The notes below the pieces were generated by a model. The model worked only from the letters and a program-made list of their open reading frames with translations, was not told where the DNA came from and did no database searches. 64,000 bases of DNA, from assembly GCA_014204635.1 (NCBI GenBank), contig JACHLS010000002.1:248001-312000 (forward strand), in the 5' to 3' direction. Position 1 is the first letter of the stretch; every line of letters begins with the position of its first letter. This DNA is from Sporosarcina luteola. GTDB taxonomy: Bacteria > Bacillota > Bacilli > Bacillales_A > Planococcaceae. Of the stretch, positions 1 to 8,103 are shown in pieces. The position numbers and the translations under genes are program-made.

Positions 1-737
1 CGGAAAAGACCGGGGATGCAGAGCTGGAAACGTACCATCGCGCCCAGATGGACCACATCGTATCCAATACTTTTGGCAGTTTTAAGTCGCTTTTCAAAAA
101 ACATGATGTCGGGAAATGGTTCTTTAACAGTTTATATATTGCCGTTGTGGTGACAGTGGGCATCCTGCTCATCGACTCCATGGCGGGGTATGTATTGGCG
201 AAAAAGCGTTTCCCAGGGAGGAACCTGATCTTCTGGATCATTATCTCGACGATGATGATACCGGGTCAAGTAACGCTTGTGCCCCTATTCATCATGGTGG
301 GGAACTTGAATCTGATGGATACGCATTGGGCCCTCATTCTTCCTGATTTGTCGATGGTGTTCGGCGTTTTCCTCATGAGGCAATTCATGTACTCCATTCC
401 AGATGAACTGCTGGAAGCAGCAAAAATGGACGGGGCGAGTGAGTGGAGGACATTCTGGACAGTTGTTCTGCCTCTAGCCAAACCCGGCTTGGCTGCGCTC
501 GGTATCTTCACGTTTATGAACGTATGGAATTCTTTCCTCTGGCCGATTATCGTCTTAAACACAGCAGAGTTATATACGCTCCCGGTCGGATTGAAAACAT
601 TGCAAGACGCTAACTTGGCAAGTTTTAAATTGCTCATGAGCGGTGCGGCGGTCGCGGCGATACCGATGATCATTGTCTTCATCTTGTTCCAACGTTACTT
701 TGTACAAGGATTGACACTGGGCGGGGTCAAAGAATGA
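1..737 (+). CDS. Carbohydrate ABC transporter permease, MalG-like (5' truncated by window edge)
   Basis: Inner-membrane permease subunit of a binding-protein-dependent sugar importer. The frame is open from base 3 with no start before the in-frame ATG at 48, so the N-terminal end and first membrane span lie outside the window. Five hydrophobic segments are visible. The cytoplasmic EAA loop that docks on the ATPase is present (EAAKMDGAS followed by VLPLAKPG), as in MalG/UgpE-type proteins of about 275-300 residues. The stop overlaps the namZ start as ATGA. The matching MsmX-type ATPase is the last gene of the operon; the partner permease and the solute-binding protein should lie upstream. The operon suggests an amino-sugar or muropeptide-derived substrate, which is inference. 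Confidence 0.9.
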   Translation, partial: EKTGDAELETYHRAQMDHIVSNTFGSFKSLFKKHDVGKWFFNSLYIAVVVTVGILLIDSMAGYVLAKKRFPGRNLIFWIIISTMMIPGQVTLVPLFIMVGNLNLMDTHWALILPDLSMVFGVFLMRQFMYSIPDELLEAAKMDGASEWRTFWTVVLPLAKPGLAALGIFTFMNVWNSFLWPIIVLNTAELYTLPVGLKTLQDANLASFKLLMSGAAVAAIPMIIVFILFQRYFVQGLTLGGVKE

Positions 738-1894
738 AGAACGTCAAGCTCGGGATTGACGTGTTTCTGGAAACCTACGCCAATGAAGTTCGAGGCGAAC
801 GAATCGGTCTCTTGACCAATCAAACCGGCGTGAATGGTTCGCTTGATTCGACCATTCGACTGTTCTTCAACCATTCGGACATCGATCTGGCGGCTTTGTT
901 CGCACCTGAACATGGACTCTTTACGAACATGAAAGAAGGCGAGAAATTCGGGAATAGTCGTCATTCAGCATCAGGTGTGCCGGTATTCAGCCTGTATGGC
1001 GAAACGAAAAGGCCGACCGACGAAATGATGGATATAATCGACACGGTTGTGTTGGACATCCAAGATATTGGTGCTCGTTATTACACGTATATCTACACAA
1101 TGGCTTACATGATGGAAGCCTGCGCACGGAAAGGGAAGCGCATGATCGTGTTGGACCGTCCGAATCCAATCGGCGGCATAGATGTGGAAGGAAATATCGT
1201 TGCCTCTGGGTATTCGTCATTCGTCGGACTGTATCCGATTCCCAATCGGCACGGCATGACGATCGGTGAACTGGCCACCTATTTCAATGAAGTCTTTGCG
1301 ATAGATTGTGAATTGACAGTTGTTGAGATGCAAGGGTGGACGCGAAGCAGCTTGTTGCCGGATACAGATTTGCCTTGGGTACCGCCGTCACCGAATGTCA
1401 CCTCTATTGATATGATGCTGCTTTATCCGGGTACCTGTTTGCTGGAAGGGCTGAATATTTCGGAGGGACGGGGGACAACGCAGCCTTTTGAAATCCTGGG
1501 AGCTCCATTTATTGACGGAGAGCGGCTGCAGGATGCGGTGAATGAACTGGGCCTGAAGCATGTGAAGGCACGGTCGACTGTTTTCACTCCAACGTATCAA
1601 AAGTACGCCGGAGAAATGTGCCAAGGCATCCAGCTGCATGTACTGGATAGAAGAAAGATCGAGCCTGTCAAGACGATGGTGAAAGTCCTAGATGTGCTGT
1701 TCAAAATGTACCCAGACGACATTACGTTTTTGGAATATGGTTCATTAAAACATCCGATGTTTGATTTGCTGGCAGGCAGTGTCACGTTGCGAAACGGATT
1801 GCGAAATGGTGAACCGTGCGAATATGTAGAGGAATGTATTACTGGAACAAAGCAATTTGTAGCGGACAGAGAACGATACTTACGTTATAGATAG
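734..1894 (+). CDS. namZ: Exo-beta-N-acetylmuramidase NamZ family (DUF1343)
   Basis: 386 residues matching the NamZ/YbbC family, which releases terminal MurNAc from peptidoglycan fragments such as MurNAc-GlcNAc. Family motifs are visible: PEHGLF near residue 58, DIQDIGARYYT near 110, DRPNPIGG, and GRGTTQPFE. The ATG overlaps the permease stop (ATGA), indicating tight translational coupling. Unlike the secreted Bacillus subtilis enzyme, this protein has no signal peptide: it begins directly with a soluble Rossmann-like strand, and upstream sequence belongs to the permease. It should therefore act in the cytoplasm on an imported disaccharide. Downstream murQ supports a role in MurNAc salvage. 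Confidence 0.9.
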   Translation: MKNVKLGIDVFLETYANEVRGERIGLLTNQTGVNGSLDSTIRLFFNHSDIDLAALFAPEHGLFTNMKEGEKFGNSRHSASGVPVFSLYGETKRPTDEMMDIIDTVVLDIQDIGARYYTYIYTMAYMMEACARKGKRMIVLDRPNPIGGIDVEGNIVASGYSSFVGLYPIPNRHGMTIGELATYFNEVFAIDCELTVVEMQGWTRSSLLPDTDLPWVPPSPNVTSIDMMLLYPGTCLLEGLNISEGRGTTQPFEILGAPFIDGERLQDAVNELGLKHVKARSTVFTPTYQKYAGEMCQGIQLHVLDRRKIEPVKTMVKVLDVLFKMYPDDITFLEYGSLKHPMFDLLAGSVTLRNGLRNGEPCEYVEECITGTKQFVADRERYLRYR

Positions 1895-1906
1895 GAAGGC
1901 GGAGCG

Positions 1907-2824
1907 ATGGAAAAGATATCGAAACTGATCACTGAAGAGAGTAATCCGAAGACGGTGAACCTGGATGAGATGTCGATCCGGGAAATGATTACAGTCATGA
2001 ATGAAGAGGATATGACAATTGCTTTGGCTGTCCAGCAAGTGCTGCCTGAGATTGAAAAGGCGATCGAACAAGTGGTGAATGCGTTTAAGAATGGCGGCAG
2101 GCTTATCTATATTGGGGCTGGAACCAGCGGCAGGATCGGTGTCATGGACGCTGTGGAATGCCCGCCGACTTTCAGCACACCGCCAGAACTTGTGCAAGCG
2201 GTATTGGCAGGCGGTCCTGATGCGATGTACCATGCAGTGGAAGGCGCAGAGGACGATGAGTCACTTGGCGCTGCGGACCTCCGGGAATTAAAAATAGCGG
2301 CAAAGGACGTCGTGATTGGCATTGCCGCAAGCGGAAGGACGCCTTATGTGAAAGGTGCCCTGGCTTTTGCCCAATCCATTGGTGCAGCAACGGTCAGTCT
2401 GACTGGCAACGCCAATTCTGCCATCAGCGCGCATGCGGATGTGAAAATTGAATTGATCACGGGTCCCGAAGTCGTGGCCGGATCAACAAGGCTCCGAGCA
2501 GCAACAGCACATAAAATGGTGTTGAATATGATCTCGACAACCGCCATGATGAAAATCGGCAAGATCTACAAAAACCTGATGGTCGATTTGCATGCGAGCA
2601 ATTTCAAATTAAAAGAACGTGCCAAACAAATGGTGTGTACGATTACAGAAGCACCGTATGATCTGGCGGAAAAAACGCTTGAAATGACTAATTATAATGT
2701 CAAACAGGCGATTGTCATGATTCTCGCGGGTGTCTCGGAGTCGGAGGCTCTGGAATTGCTTGACCAATCGGAAGGCTTTGTGAAAAGAGCAGTCGCTTTA
2801 GCATCAGCAGGTGAAACTCGATGA
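1907..2824 (+). CDS. murQ: N-acetylmuramic acid 6-phosphate etherase
   Basis: Cytoplasmic lyase of the SIS family that converts MurNAc-6-phosphate to GlcNAc-6-phosphate and D-lactate. The 305-residue length is typical of MurQ. The signature IGAGTSGRIGVMD, followed by the catalytic-region ECPPTF, lies at residues about 65-87. A second conserved block (GPEVVAGSTRLRAATA) follows at about 185-200, then a C-terminal UBA-like helical end. It starts 12 bases after namZ behind AGGAAGGCGG, and its stop overlaps the next start by 4 bases. Its product feeds NagA and NagB in the same operon. Confidence 0.96.
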   Translation: MEKISKLITEESNPKTVNLDEMSIREMITVMNEEDMTIALAVQQVLPEIEKAIEQVVNAFKNGGRLIYIGAGTSGRIGVMDAVECPPTFSTPPELVQAVLAGGPDAMYHAVEGAEDDESLGAADLRELKIAAKDVVIGIAASGRTPYVKGALAFAQSIGAATVSLTGNANSAISAHADVKIELITGPEVVAGSTRLRAATAHKMVLNMISTTAMMKIGKIYKNLMVDLHASNFKLKERAKQMVCTITEAPYDLAEKTLEMTNYNVKQAIVMILAGVSESEALELLDQSEGFVKRAVALASAGETR

Positions 2825-3771
2825 CAGTCTTTCGCACATTTAAAAGCGGTGATGAGAGGGGAATTATCTCTTTATGGAATGCAGTCCTGGCCTTCGATCC
2901 GATCACGTTGAAACGTTTTCGGAACCAAGTTTTGCTTGATGCAAATTTTGATCCGGACGGAATGATTATCGCGGAGCAGAATGGAGAAGTGGCCGGAGCG
3001 CTTCTCGCTATTCGGCGGAGATTGCCGATGAGCGGAATTGATTTGGAAAAGGGAACTGGCTGGATCACATTCTTTATGGTAAAACAAGATGTCCAAAGGG
3101 AAGGAATCGGACACGGAATGATGGACCGGGCGTTTCGATTCCTAAAGAAACAGGGAGTGGATAAAGTATTTTTCGCTTCCTACGCACCAAATTATTTTCT
3201 TCCGGGCATTGATCGGGACCATTATCCGGCAGGTTATGAGTTTCTGCGGAAGGAAGGCTTTAGCCGCCTTTATTCGCCAGTTGCGATGCATCGGAGCTTG
3301 GCGGATTACTCGTTTCCTGAAGAGGTGAAAGGGCTGAAAGAGATTCGCGAGAAGGAAGGCTACTCTTTCATGAAAGTTAGCGACGGAGATTTGTATGATC
3401 TGATTTGCTTTGCAAAAGATGCCTTCAATCCGGATTGGGGACGCGCCATTCGGGAAGGGCTGCTGCAAGGAATTGATTCTTCTCAAATCATGATTACGAA
3501 AAAGAATGATGAAATTGTCGGCTTTGCGATGTTTGGCGGGTATGAAATGATTCGGGAGCGATTCGGGCCATTTGGTGTCAGTGAAACGGAACAAGGCAAA
3601 GGGCTTGGAAAAATCCTATTGCATGAGATATTGTTTTCAATGAAGCAACTGACCATTCAAGGGGCTTGGTTCCTATGGACAAGTGAAACGAGTTCGGCAG
3701 GACACTTATATAGAAAGAATGGATTTACCACACACAGAACCTTTCAAGTGATGATGAAAGAGTTGACTTGA
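2821..3771 (+). CDS. Tandem-GNAT acetyltransferase of unknown substrate
   Basis: 316 residues with two GNAT-like halves. The first carries an acetyl-CoA loop VQREGIGHGM near residue 92; the second carries EQGKGLGKILL near residue 258. It probably transfers an acyl group from acetyl-CoA to an amine, but nothing in the sequence fixes the acceptor. The gene overlaps murQ by four bases (ATGA) and precedes the regulator, so it is part of the amino-sugar operon. N-acetylation of an amino sugar or of a muropeptide-derived amine is possible but unproven. No signal peptide. Confidence 0.8.
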   Translation: MTVFRTFKSGDERGIISLWNAVLAFDPITLKRFRNQVLLDANFDPDGMIIAEQNGEVAGALLAIRRRLPMSGIDLEKGTGWITFFMVKQDVQREGIGHGMMDRAFRFLKKQGVDKVFFASYAPNYFLPGIDRDHYPAGYEFLRKEGFSRLYSPVAMHRSLADYSFPEEVKGLKEIREKEGYSFMKVSDGDLYDLICFAKDAFNPDWGRAIREGLLQGIDSSQIMITKKNDEIVGFAMFGGYEMIRERFGPFGVSETEQGKGLGKILLHEILFSMKQLTIQGAWFLWTSETSSAGHLYRKNGFTTHRTFQVMMKELT

Positions 3772-3787
3772 TCGTAAAGGCAGGCTG

Positions 3788-4669
3788 ATGGAGATGGCAC
3801 AAACGAGTGGCGGATTAGTGTTGGTTAAAGAGATGAGGGAAACCCTCCCGCCGTCCGAGCAGAAAATAGCGGACTATATTTTGGAAAACCCGCAAGATAT
3901 CGTGTCCATGACCGTCACGGAGCTGGGAGAAGTGTCGCAGACAAGTGGAGCTGCGGTGACAAGACTGTGCAAATCGTTGAAGCTGAAAGGTTTTCAAGAG
4001 TTAAAGCTGCGGATCAACGGGGATCTGGGACGGAAGCTCGAAATAACAAATCGCGATATCCAGCCGAATGAACCGGTGGAAGCACTTATACAGAAAGTGA
4101 CTGATCATGCGGTGCACACGCTGCTGGAAACCGTGGAACTGCTCGACAGCGAGCAATTGGAACGGGCAGTGGAAGCGATTGTCCGAGCAAAGAACATTCA
4201 CTTTTTCGGAGTGGGAGCATCGGGCATTCCAGCACTCGATGCCCAGCAGAAGTTCCTTCGCATTCATAAACCGTCCACAGCGAGCACCGATCTGCACATG
4301 GGAGCCACCATCATGGCGAACGTCAGCGAGGAAGATGTTGTTGTCGGAATATCGTTTTCCGGCGCGACCTTCGAAGTGGAGAAGATCATGGAGCTGGCCA
4401 GCCAGAACGGCGCGACCACGATTAGCATTACAAAATATGGACAGACGCCCATCTCGGAAATAAGCGATATACAGTTATATACTTCGCCTACCCGTGAAGC
4501 GAATTTCCGAAGCGGTGCCACCTCTTCCCGGCTTGCCCAGCTGCACGTCATCGATATGTTATTCATGTCTGTCGCATCCAGACAATTTGATACGACCATC
4601 ACTTATTTGGATGCGACCCGTGAGGCAATTGAGGAGATCCAAAGCCAGACATTTCGCCGGAAAAAGTAG
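3788..4669 (+). CDS. murR: MurR/RpiR family transcriptional regulator
   Basis: 293-residue regulator with an N-terminal RpiR helix-turn-helix (residues about 1-80, including SMTVTELGEVSQTSGAAVTR) and a C-terminal SIS domain (about 110-260, GVGASGIPAL and GISFSGATFEVE) that binds phosphosugars. In the family, MurR responds to MurNAc-6-phosphate. Its position between murQ and nagA makes control of this operon by MurNAc-6P or GlcNAc-6P likely. Two in-frame ATGs six bases apart (3788, 3794) follow AAAGGCAGG; the first is used. Ordinary length, no defects seen. Confidence 0.9.
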   Translation: MEMAQTSGGLVLVKEMRETLPPSEQKIADYILENPQDIVSMTVTELGEVSQTSGAAVTRLCKSLKLKGFQELKLRINGDLGRKLEITNRDIQPNEPVEALIQKVTDHAVHTLLETVELLDSEQLERAVEAIVRAKNIHFFGVGASGIPALDAQQKFLRIHKPSTASTDLHMGATIMANVSEEDVVVGISFSGATFEVEKIMELASQNGATTISITKYGQTPISEISDIQLYTSPTREANFRSGATSSRLAQLHVIDMLFMSVASRQFDTTITYLDATREAIEEIQSQTFRRKK

Positions 4670-4686
4670 GAAAGGGTGAGGGGGCA

Positions 4687-5874
4687 ATGTCTGAAAAACT
4701 TATTACGAATGTAAAGATGGTGCAGCCGGATGGCGGTATGCTAGAAGGAAACATCCTAGTGGAAGGATGTCGAATCGCTCACGTGCAATCCGAACCAATT
4801 GAAGGTTTTTTAGGTGCCATGTTTAATGGCCAAGGTTTACTGGCATTGCCGGGATTCATTGACATTCATATCCACGGAGCGGTCGGTTCGGATTTTATGG
4901 ACGGAACGATGCAAGCGTATGTGAACATCGCGAATGCCCTGCCACGTGAGGGGACGACATCCTTTTTGGCGACGACGATGACACAATCGTCCGAGGCAAT
5001 CCGGATGGCTGTTGATTGCGGCAAGCATTTCATGGAACAGCTTCACCCAGATGGGGCAGAAATGCTCGGCTTTCATTTGGAAGGACCTTTCCTGAATAAA
5101 GAGCAAGCTGGCGCACAGCCAGCCGGTTATATGAGACCGGCTTCCATGGAAATGCTGGAACAATGGTTCGGCCGTAACTTGGGCGGGCTGTCGGTCATTA
5201 CCCTGGCGCCTGAGCTTGATGAGGCTTTCCAAGTCACCAAGCAATTGGCGTTGCGGAATGTCCTCGTATCTGCAGGGCATACAAGCGCTGATTTTTCGAT
5301 AATCAAGGAAGCTGCTTGCCACGGGCTTTCCCATTTGACGCATTACGGAAATGCAATGAAGGGATTGCATCATCGTGAAATCGGCACAGTCGGTGCGGGT
5401 ATGCTGATCGATGATTTATTTTGCGAGTTGATTGCGGACGGCATCCATCTGTCAGAAGACATGATAGGACTGATGATCAAAACAATCGGTCCCGGCCGAA
5501 TGATGCTCATCACTGATTCGATGCGTGCAAAGGGAATGAAGGATGGTGTGTATACGCTTGGCGGTCAGGAAGTGACGGTAGAAGGCAGCCGGGCGACACT
5601 TGAAGACGGTACGTTAGCGGGCAGCGTTCTGAAAATGAACGACGCATTAAAACGGCTGCAAGCTGCTGGCACTGTGACTATGCAGGAACTCATCGCAGTA
5701 TCCTCTGCCAATGCGGCGAAAAGACTTGGAGTCTATGATCGCAAGGGAAGCCTTACGGCGGGGAAGGATGCAGACATCGTATTGCTAGATGAGCAGTTCA
5801 ATGTTGTGGCCACATTCTGCAGGGGGAGGATGGTGTACATAAACCATGCGTTGGATCAAAGTGAAAGACTATGA
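4687..5874 (+). CDS. nagA: N-acetylglucosamine-6-phosphate deacetylase
   Basis: 395-residue amidohydrolase that deacetylates GlcNAc-6P to glucosamine-6P, the step after MurQ. Metal-site motifs are visible: DIHIHG near residue 59, HLEGPF near 130, the AGHTSAD histidine near 198, and LITDSM carrying the catalytic aspartate near 276. The substrate motif is THYGNAM where THLFNAM is common. RBS AAAGGGTGAGGGGG precedes the ATG. Its 3' end overlaps nagB by 29 bases, so the two are translationally coupled. Confidence 0.95.
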   Translation: MSEKLITNVKMVQPDGGMLEGNILVEGCRIAHVQSEPIEGFLGAMFNGQGLLALPGFIDIHIHGAVGSDFMDGTMQAYVNIANALPREGTTSFLATTMTQSSEAIRMAVDCGKHFMEQLHPDGAEMLGFHLEGPFLNKEQAGAQPAGYMRPASMEMLEQWFGRNLGGLSVITLAPELDEAFQVTKQLALRNVLVSAGHTSADFSIIKEAACHGLSHLTHYGNAMKGLHHREIGTVGAGMLIDDLFCELIADGIHLSEDMIGLMIKTIGPGRMMLITDSMRAKGMKDGVYTLGGQEVTVEGSRATLEDGTLAGSVLKMNDALKRLQAAGTVTMQELIAVSSANAAKRLGVYDRKGSLTAGKDADIVLLDEQFNVVATFCRGRMVYINHALDQSERL

Positions 5875-6568
5875 GGAATTGAGTGAAAAGGCAGCAGAGA
5901 TTCTGATGAAGCAGCTTGAGAGCAAGCCGGACAGCGTGATTGGGCTCGCTACAGGGGGAACGCCGATTGGCATGTACCAGCAATTGGTCAGCCGATATGA
6001 GCGCGGCGACATTTCATTCGCCCGCGTGACGGCGTTTAATTTAGATGAATACATCGGGATGGGTAAAGAGCAGCCGGAGAGTTTCCATGCCTACATGGAA
6101 CACCATTTCTTCGGCCATGTCGATTTATCGGAGACTAGCCGGCATATTCCTGATGGTATGGCGGAAAATTTGGAAGAAGCATGTGAAGCGTACGAGGCGG
6201 ACATCCAGGCGAGCGGCGGAATAGATTTGCAAGTCGTCGGCATCGGGCAAAATGGGCATATCGGATTCAATGAACCCGGAACCTCTTTCCAATCCAGGAC
6301 GCATGTGACGGAATTGTCAGCTTCCACTCGGCGGGCAAATGCCAAGTATTTTAACGGTAAAGAGATGCCTGAACAGGCAATTACGATGGGGCTGCAAACA
6401 ATTATGAAGGCCCGAAGCATTGTCTTGCTGGCGTACGGCCATGAAAAAAGGAAAGCGCTGGACCAGTTGCGTACAGGTACGATAACAGAATCATTTCCCG
6501 CCAGCTGTCTGCATGAACATCCAAATGTGACAGTGCTATACGGGGAGGAAAGTGAGGGGGAAGATTGA
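5846..6568 (+). CDS. nagB: Glucosamine-6-phosphate deaminase
   Basis: 240-residue NagB, which isomerises and deaminates glucosamine-6P to fructose-6P and ammonia, ending the salvage route in glycolysis. Signature blocks: GLATGGTPIGMY (residues 33-44), FNLDEYIGM with the catalytic acid, and GIGQNGHIGFNEPG near 130. At this length it resembles the short, non-allosteric Bacillus forms rather than the E. coli enzyme with its C-terminal allosteric extension. It begins inside nagA and ends directly against the following ATPase start. Confidence 0.95.
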   Translation: MRWIKVKDYEELSEKAAEILMKQLESKPDSVIGLATGGTPIGMYQQLVSRYERGDISFARVTAFNLDEYIGMGKEQPESFHAYMEHHFFGHVDLSETSRHIPDGMAENLEEACEAYEADIQASGGIDLQVVGIGQNGHIGFNEPGTSFQSRTHVTELSASTRRANAKYFNGKEMPEQAITMGLQTIMKARSIVLLAYGHEKRKALDQLRTGTITESFPASCLHEHPNVTVLYGEESEGED

Positions 6569-7663
6569 ATGGCTGAAATGAAATTGGTCAACTTGACGAA
6601 GGAGTACGAAAAAGGCGTGATCGCCGTCAAAGACTTTAATTTGCATATAGAAGATAAGGAATTTATCGTGTTTGTTGGCCCTTCCGGCTGCGGAAAATCT
6701 ACAACCTTACGGATGATTGCCGGTCTGGAAGACATATCAGACGGTCATTTTGAAATTGATGGCAAACGGATGAACGATGTGCCGCCGAAAAACCGCGACA
6801 TCGCAATGGTATTCCAAAATTACGCGTTATATCCGCATATGACGGTCTATGAGAATATGGCGTTCAGCTTAAAACTTCGGAAAGTGTCCAAAAAAGAGAT
6901 TGAGGAACGTGTGCATGAGGCTGCCAAAATATTAGGGCTGGAAGAGTATTTATCCCGTAAGCCAAAAGCGTTGTCGGGCGGGCAGCGCCAACGGGTAGCA
7001 TTAGGGCGTGCCATTGTCCGGGATGCCAAAATTTTTCTAATGGACGAACCACTTTCGAATTTGGATGCCAAGCTTCGAGTGCAAATGCGTTCGGAAATTC
7101 AGAAGCTGCACAGACGGCTTCAGACGACAACGATTTATGTGACGCATGACCAAACAGAAGCAATGACGATGGCGACACGCCTCGTTGTTATGAAAGATGG
7201 GTTTATTCAGCAAGTCGGAACGCCAAAAGAAGTGTACGACAACCCGGTCAACGTATTTGTCGGTGGCTTCATCGGCTCGCCCGCTATGAATTTTTTCCCT
7301 GGCAAGTTAACGGAAACTGGTTTTGTCATAGGCGAAACAACTGTTATGGTTCCAAGTGTGGAACGTGCCAGGTTAGCAGAGAAAGGGTATGCAGGGAAAG
7401 ATTTGATTCTCGGAGTGCGTCCTGAAGATATTTACACAGATCCACAAATGATCGAGTCCAATAGACAATCGAAGTTTGAGGCGACAATCGAAGTGGCTGA
7501 ATTGATGGGTGCCGAGACGTATTTGTATTCCAATTTGAATGGTGCTGACTTTATTGCGCGCATTGAAGCGGATACAGCCATCAAGCCACTGGAAACAGTG
7601 ACGCTTGCATTTGATATGAACAAAGCCCATTTCTTTGATTCTTCGACGGAAGAGAGAATATGA
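6569..7663 (+). CDS. Sugar ABC transporter ATPase, MsmX/UgpC type
   Basis: 364-residue ATPase that powers carbohydrate ABC importers. Walker A GPSGCGKST (residues 37-45), Q-loop MVFQNYALYPHMT, signature LSGGQRQRVALGRA, Walker B IFLMDEPLSNLD and switch histidine in YVTHDQTEAM are intact. A C-terminal TOBE/regulatory domain occupies about residues 240-364. It starts one base after the nagB stop and is the last operon gene, before a strong terminator. It most simply energises the permease encoded at the start of the window, but MsmX-type ATPases can serve several importers. Confidence 0.95.
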   Translation: MAEMKLVNLTKEYEKGVIAVKDFNLHIEDKEFIVFVGPSGCGKSTTLRMIAGLEDISDGHFEIDGKRMNDVPPKNRDIAMVFQNYALYPHMTVYENMAFSLKLRKVSKKEIEERVHEAAKILGLEEYLSRKPKALSGGQRQRVALGRAIVRDAKIFLMDEPLSNLDAKLRVQMRSEIQKLHRRLQTTTIYVTHDQTEAMTMATRLVVMKDGFIQQVGTPKEVYDNPVNVFVGGFIGSPAMNFFPGKLTETGFVIGETTVMVPSVERARLAEKGYAGKDLILGVRPEDIYTDPQMIESNRQSKFEATIEVAELMGAETYLYSNLNGADFIARIEADTAIKPLETVTLAFDMNKAHFFDSSTEERI

Positions 7664-7664
7664 A

Positions 7665-7702
7665 CAAAGGGTTGCACCGGAAAATCGGAGCAACCCTTTT
7701 AT
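7665..7702 (+). terminator. Rho-independent terminator of the amino-sugar operon
   Basis: AAAGGGTTGC and GCAACCCTTTT form a 10-bp stem with a 14-nt loop directly after the ATPase stop, followed by TTTTATTATAG. Confidence 0.9.
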
Positions 7703-8103
7703 TATAGTAACTTTTCAAGTTTTCGTTTCAGTAATTCTCATTGAATTCTTTTGCCGCGGTCAATGTTCCACTGGGTGTCTTCTAACCTAAGCAACGCAAG
7801 CCCTTCCTTCTCGTGCGTCCTTGCGACCCTATAGCCGCGCCAGTGTGAATAAGTATCCTCAAAAACAGTACGTAGAATGCCATGTAAACTAAAAAGCCAC
7901 TAATTGCTGAAATTTAATAATACCACGAGGGAAAGGGAATGTCAATGCTTTTGGGGGGGCAACAGAATCTATCAATATGCGTAGTTCAGGTGGATAGCGA
8001 CCGAGCGTAATAAATTTGTCAATGATTCTCCAATCTTAGAACTGTTAAAATGCTTTCTTTTCTTATATAATAAGTCTATCTTTCTAAAGGAGTTGGGGAT
8101 GGC
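7703..8103. other. Intergenic region with a possible decayed minus-strand coding fragment
   Basis: 400 bases between the operon terminator and the FtsH-like gene. A stop-to-stop minus-strand frame of about 50 codons ends near 7739 and contains protein-like sequence (GYRVARTHEKEGLALLRLED), but it has no start codon or ribosome site. It may be a gene remnant or chance. The last 60 bases include an AT-rich TATAAT-like hexamer near 8066 and the ribosome site AAAGGAG (8087-8093) for the next gene. No other feature seen. Confidence 0.3.
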
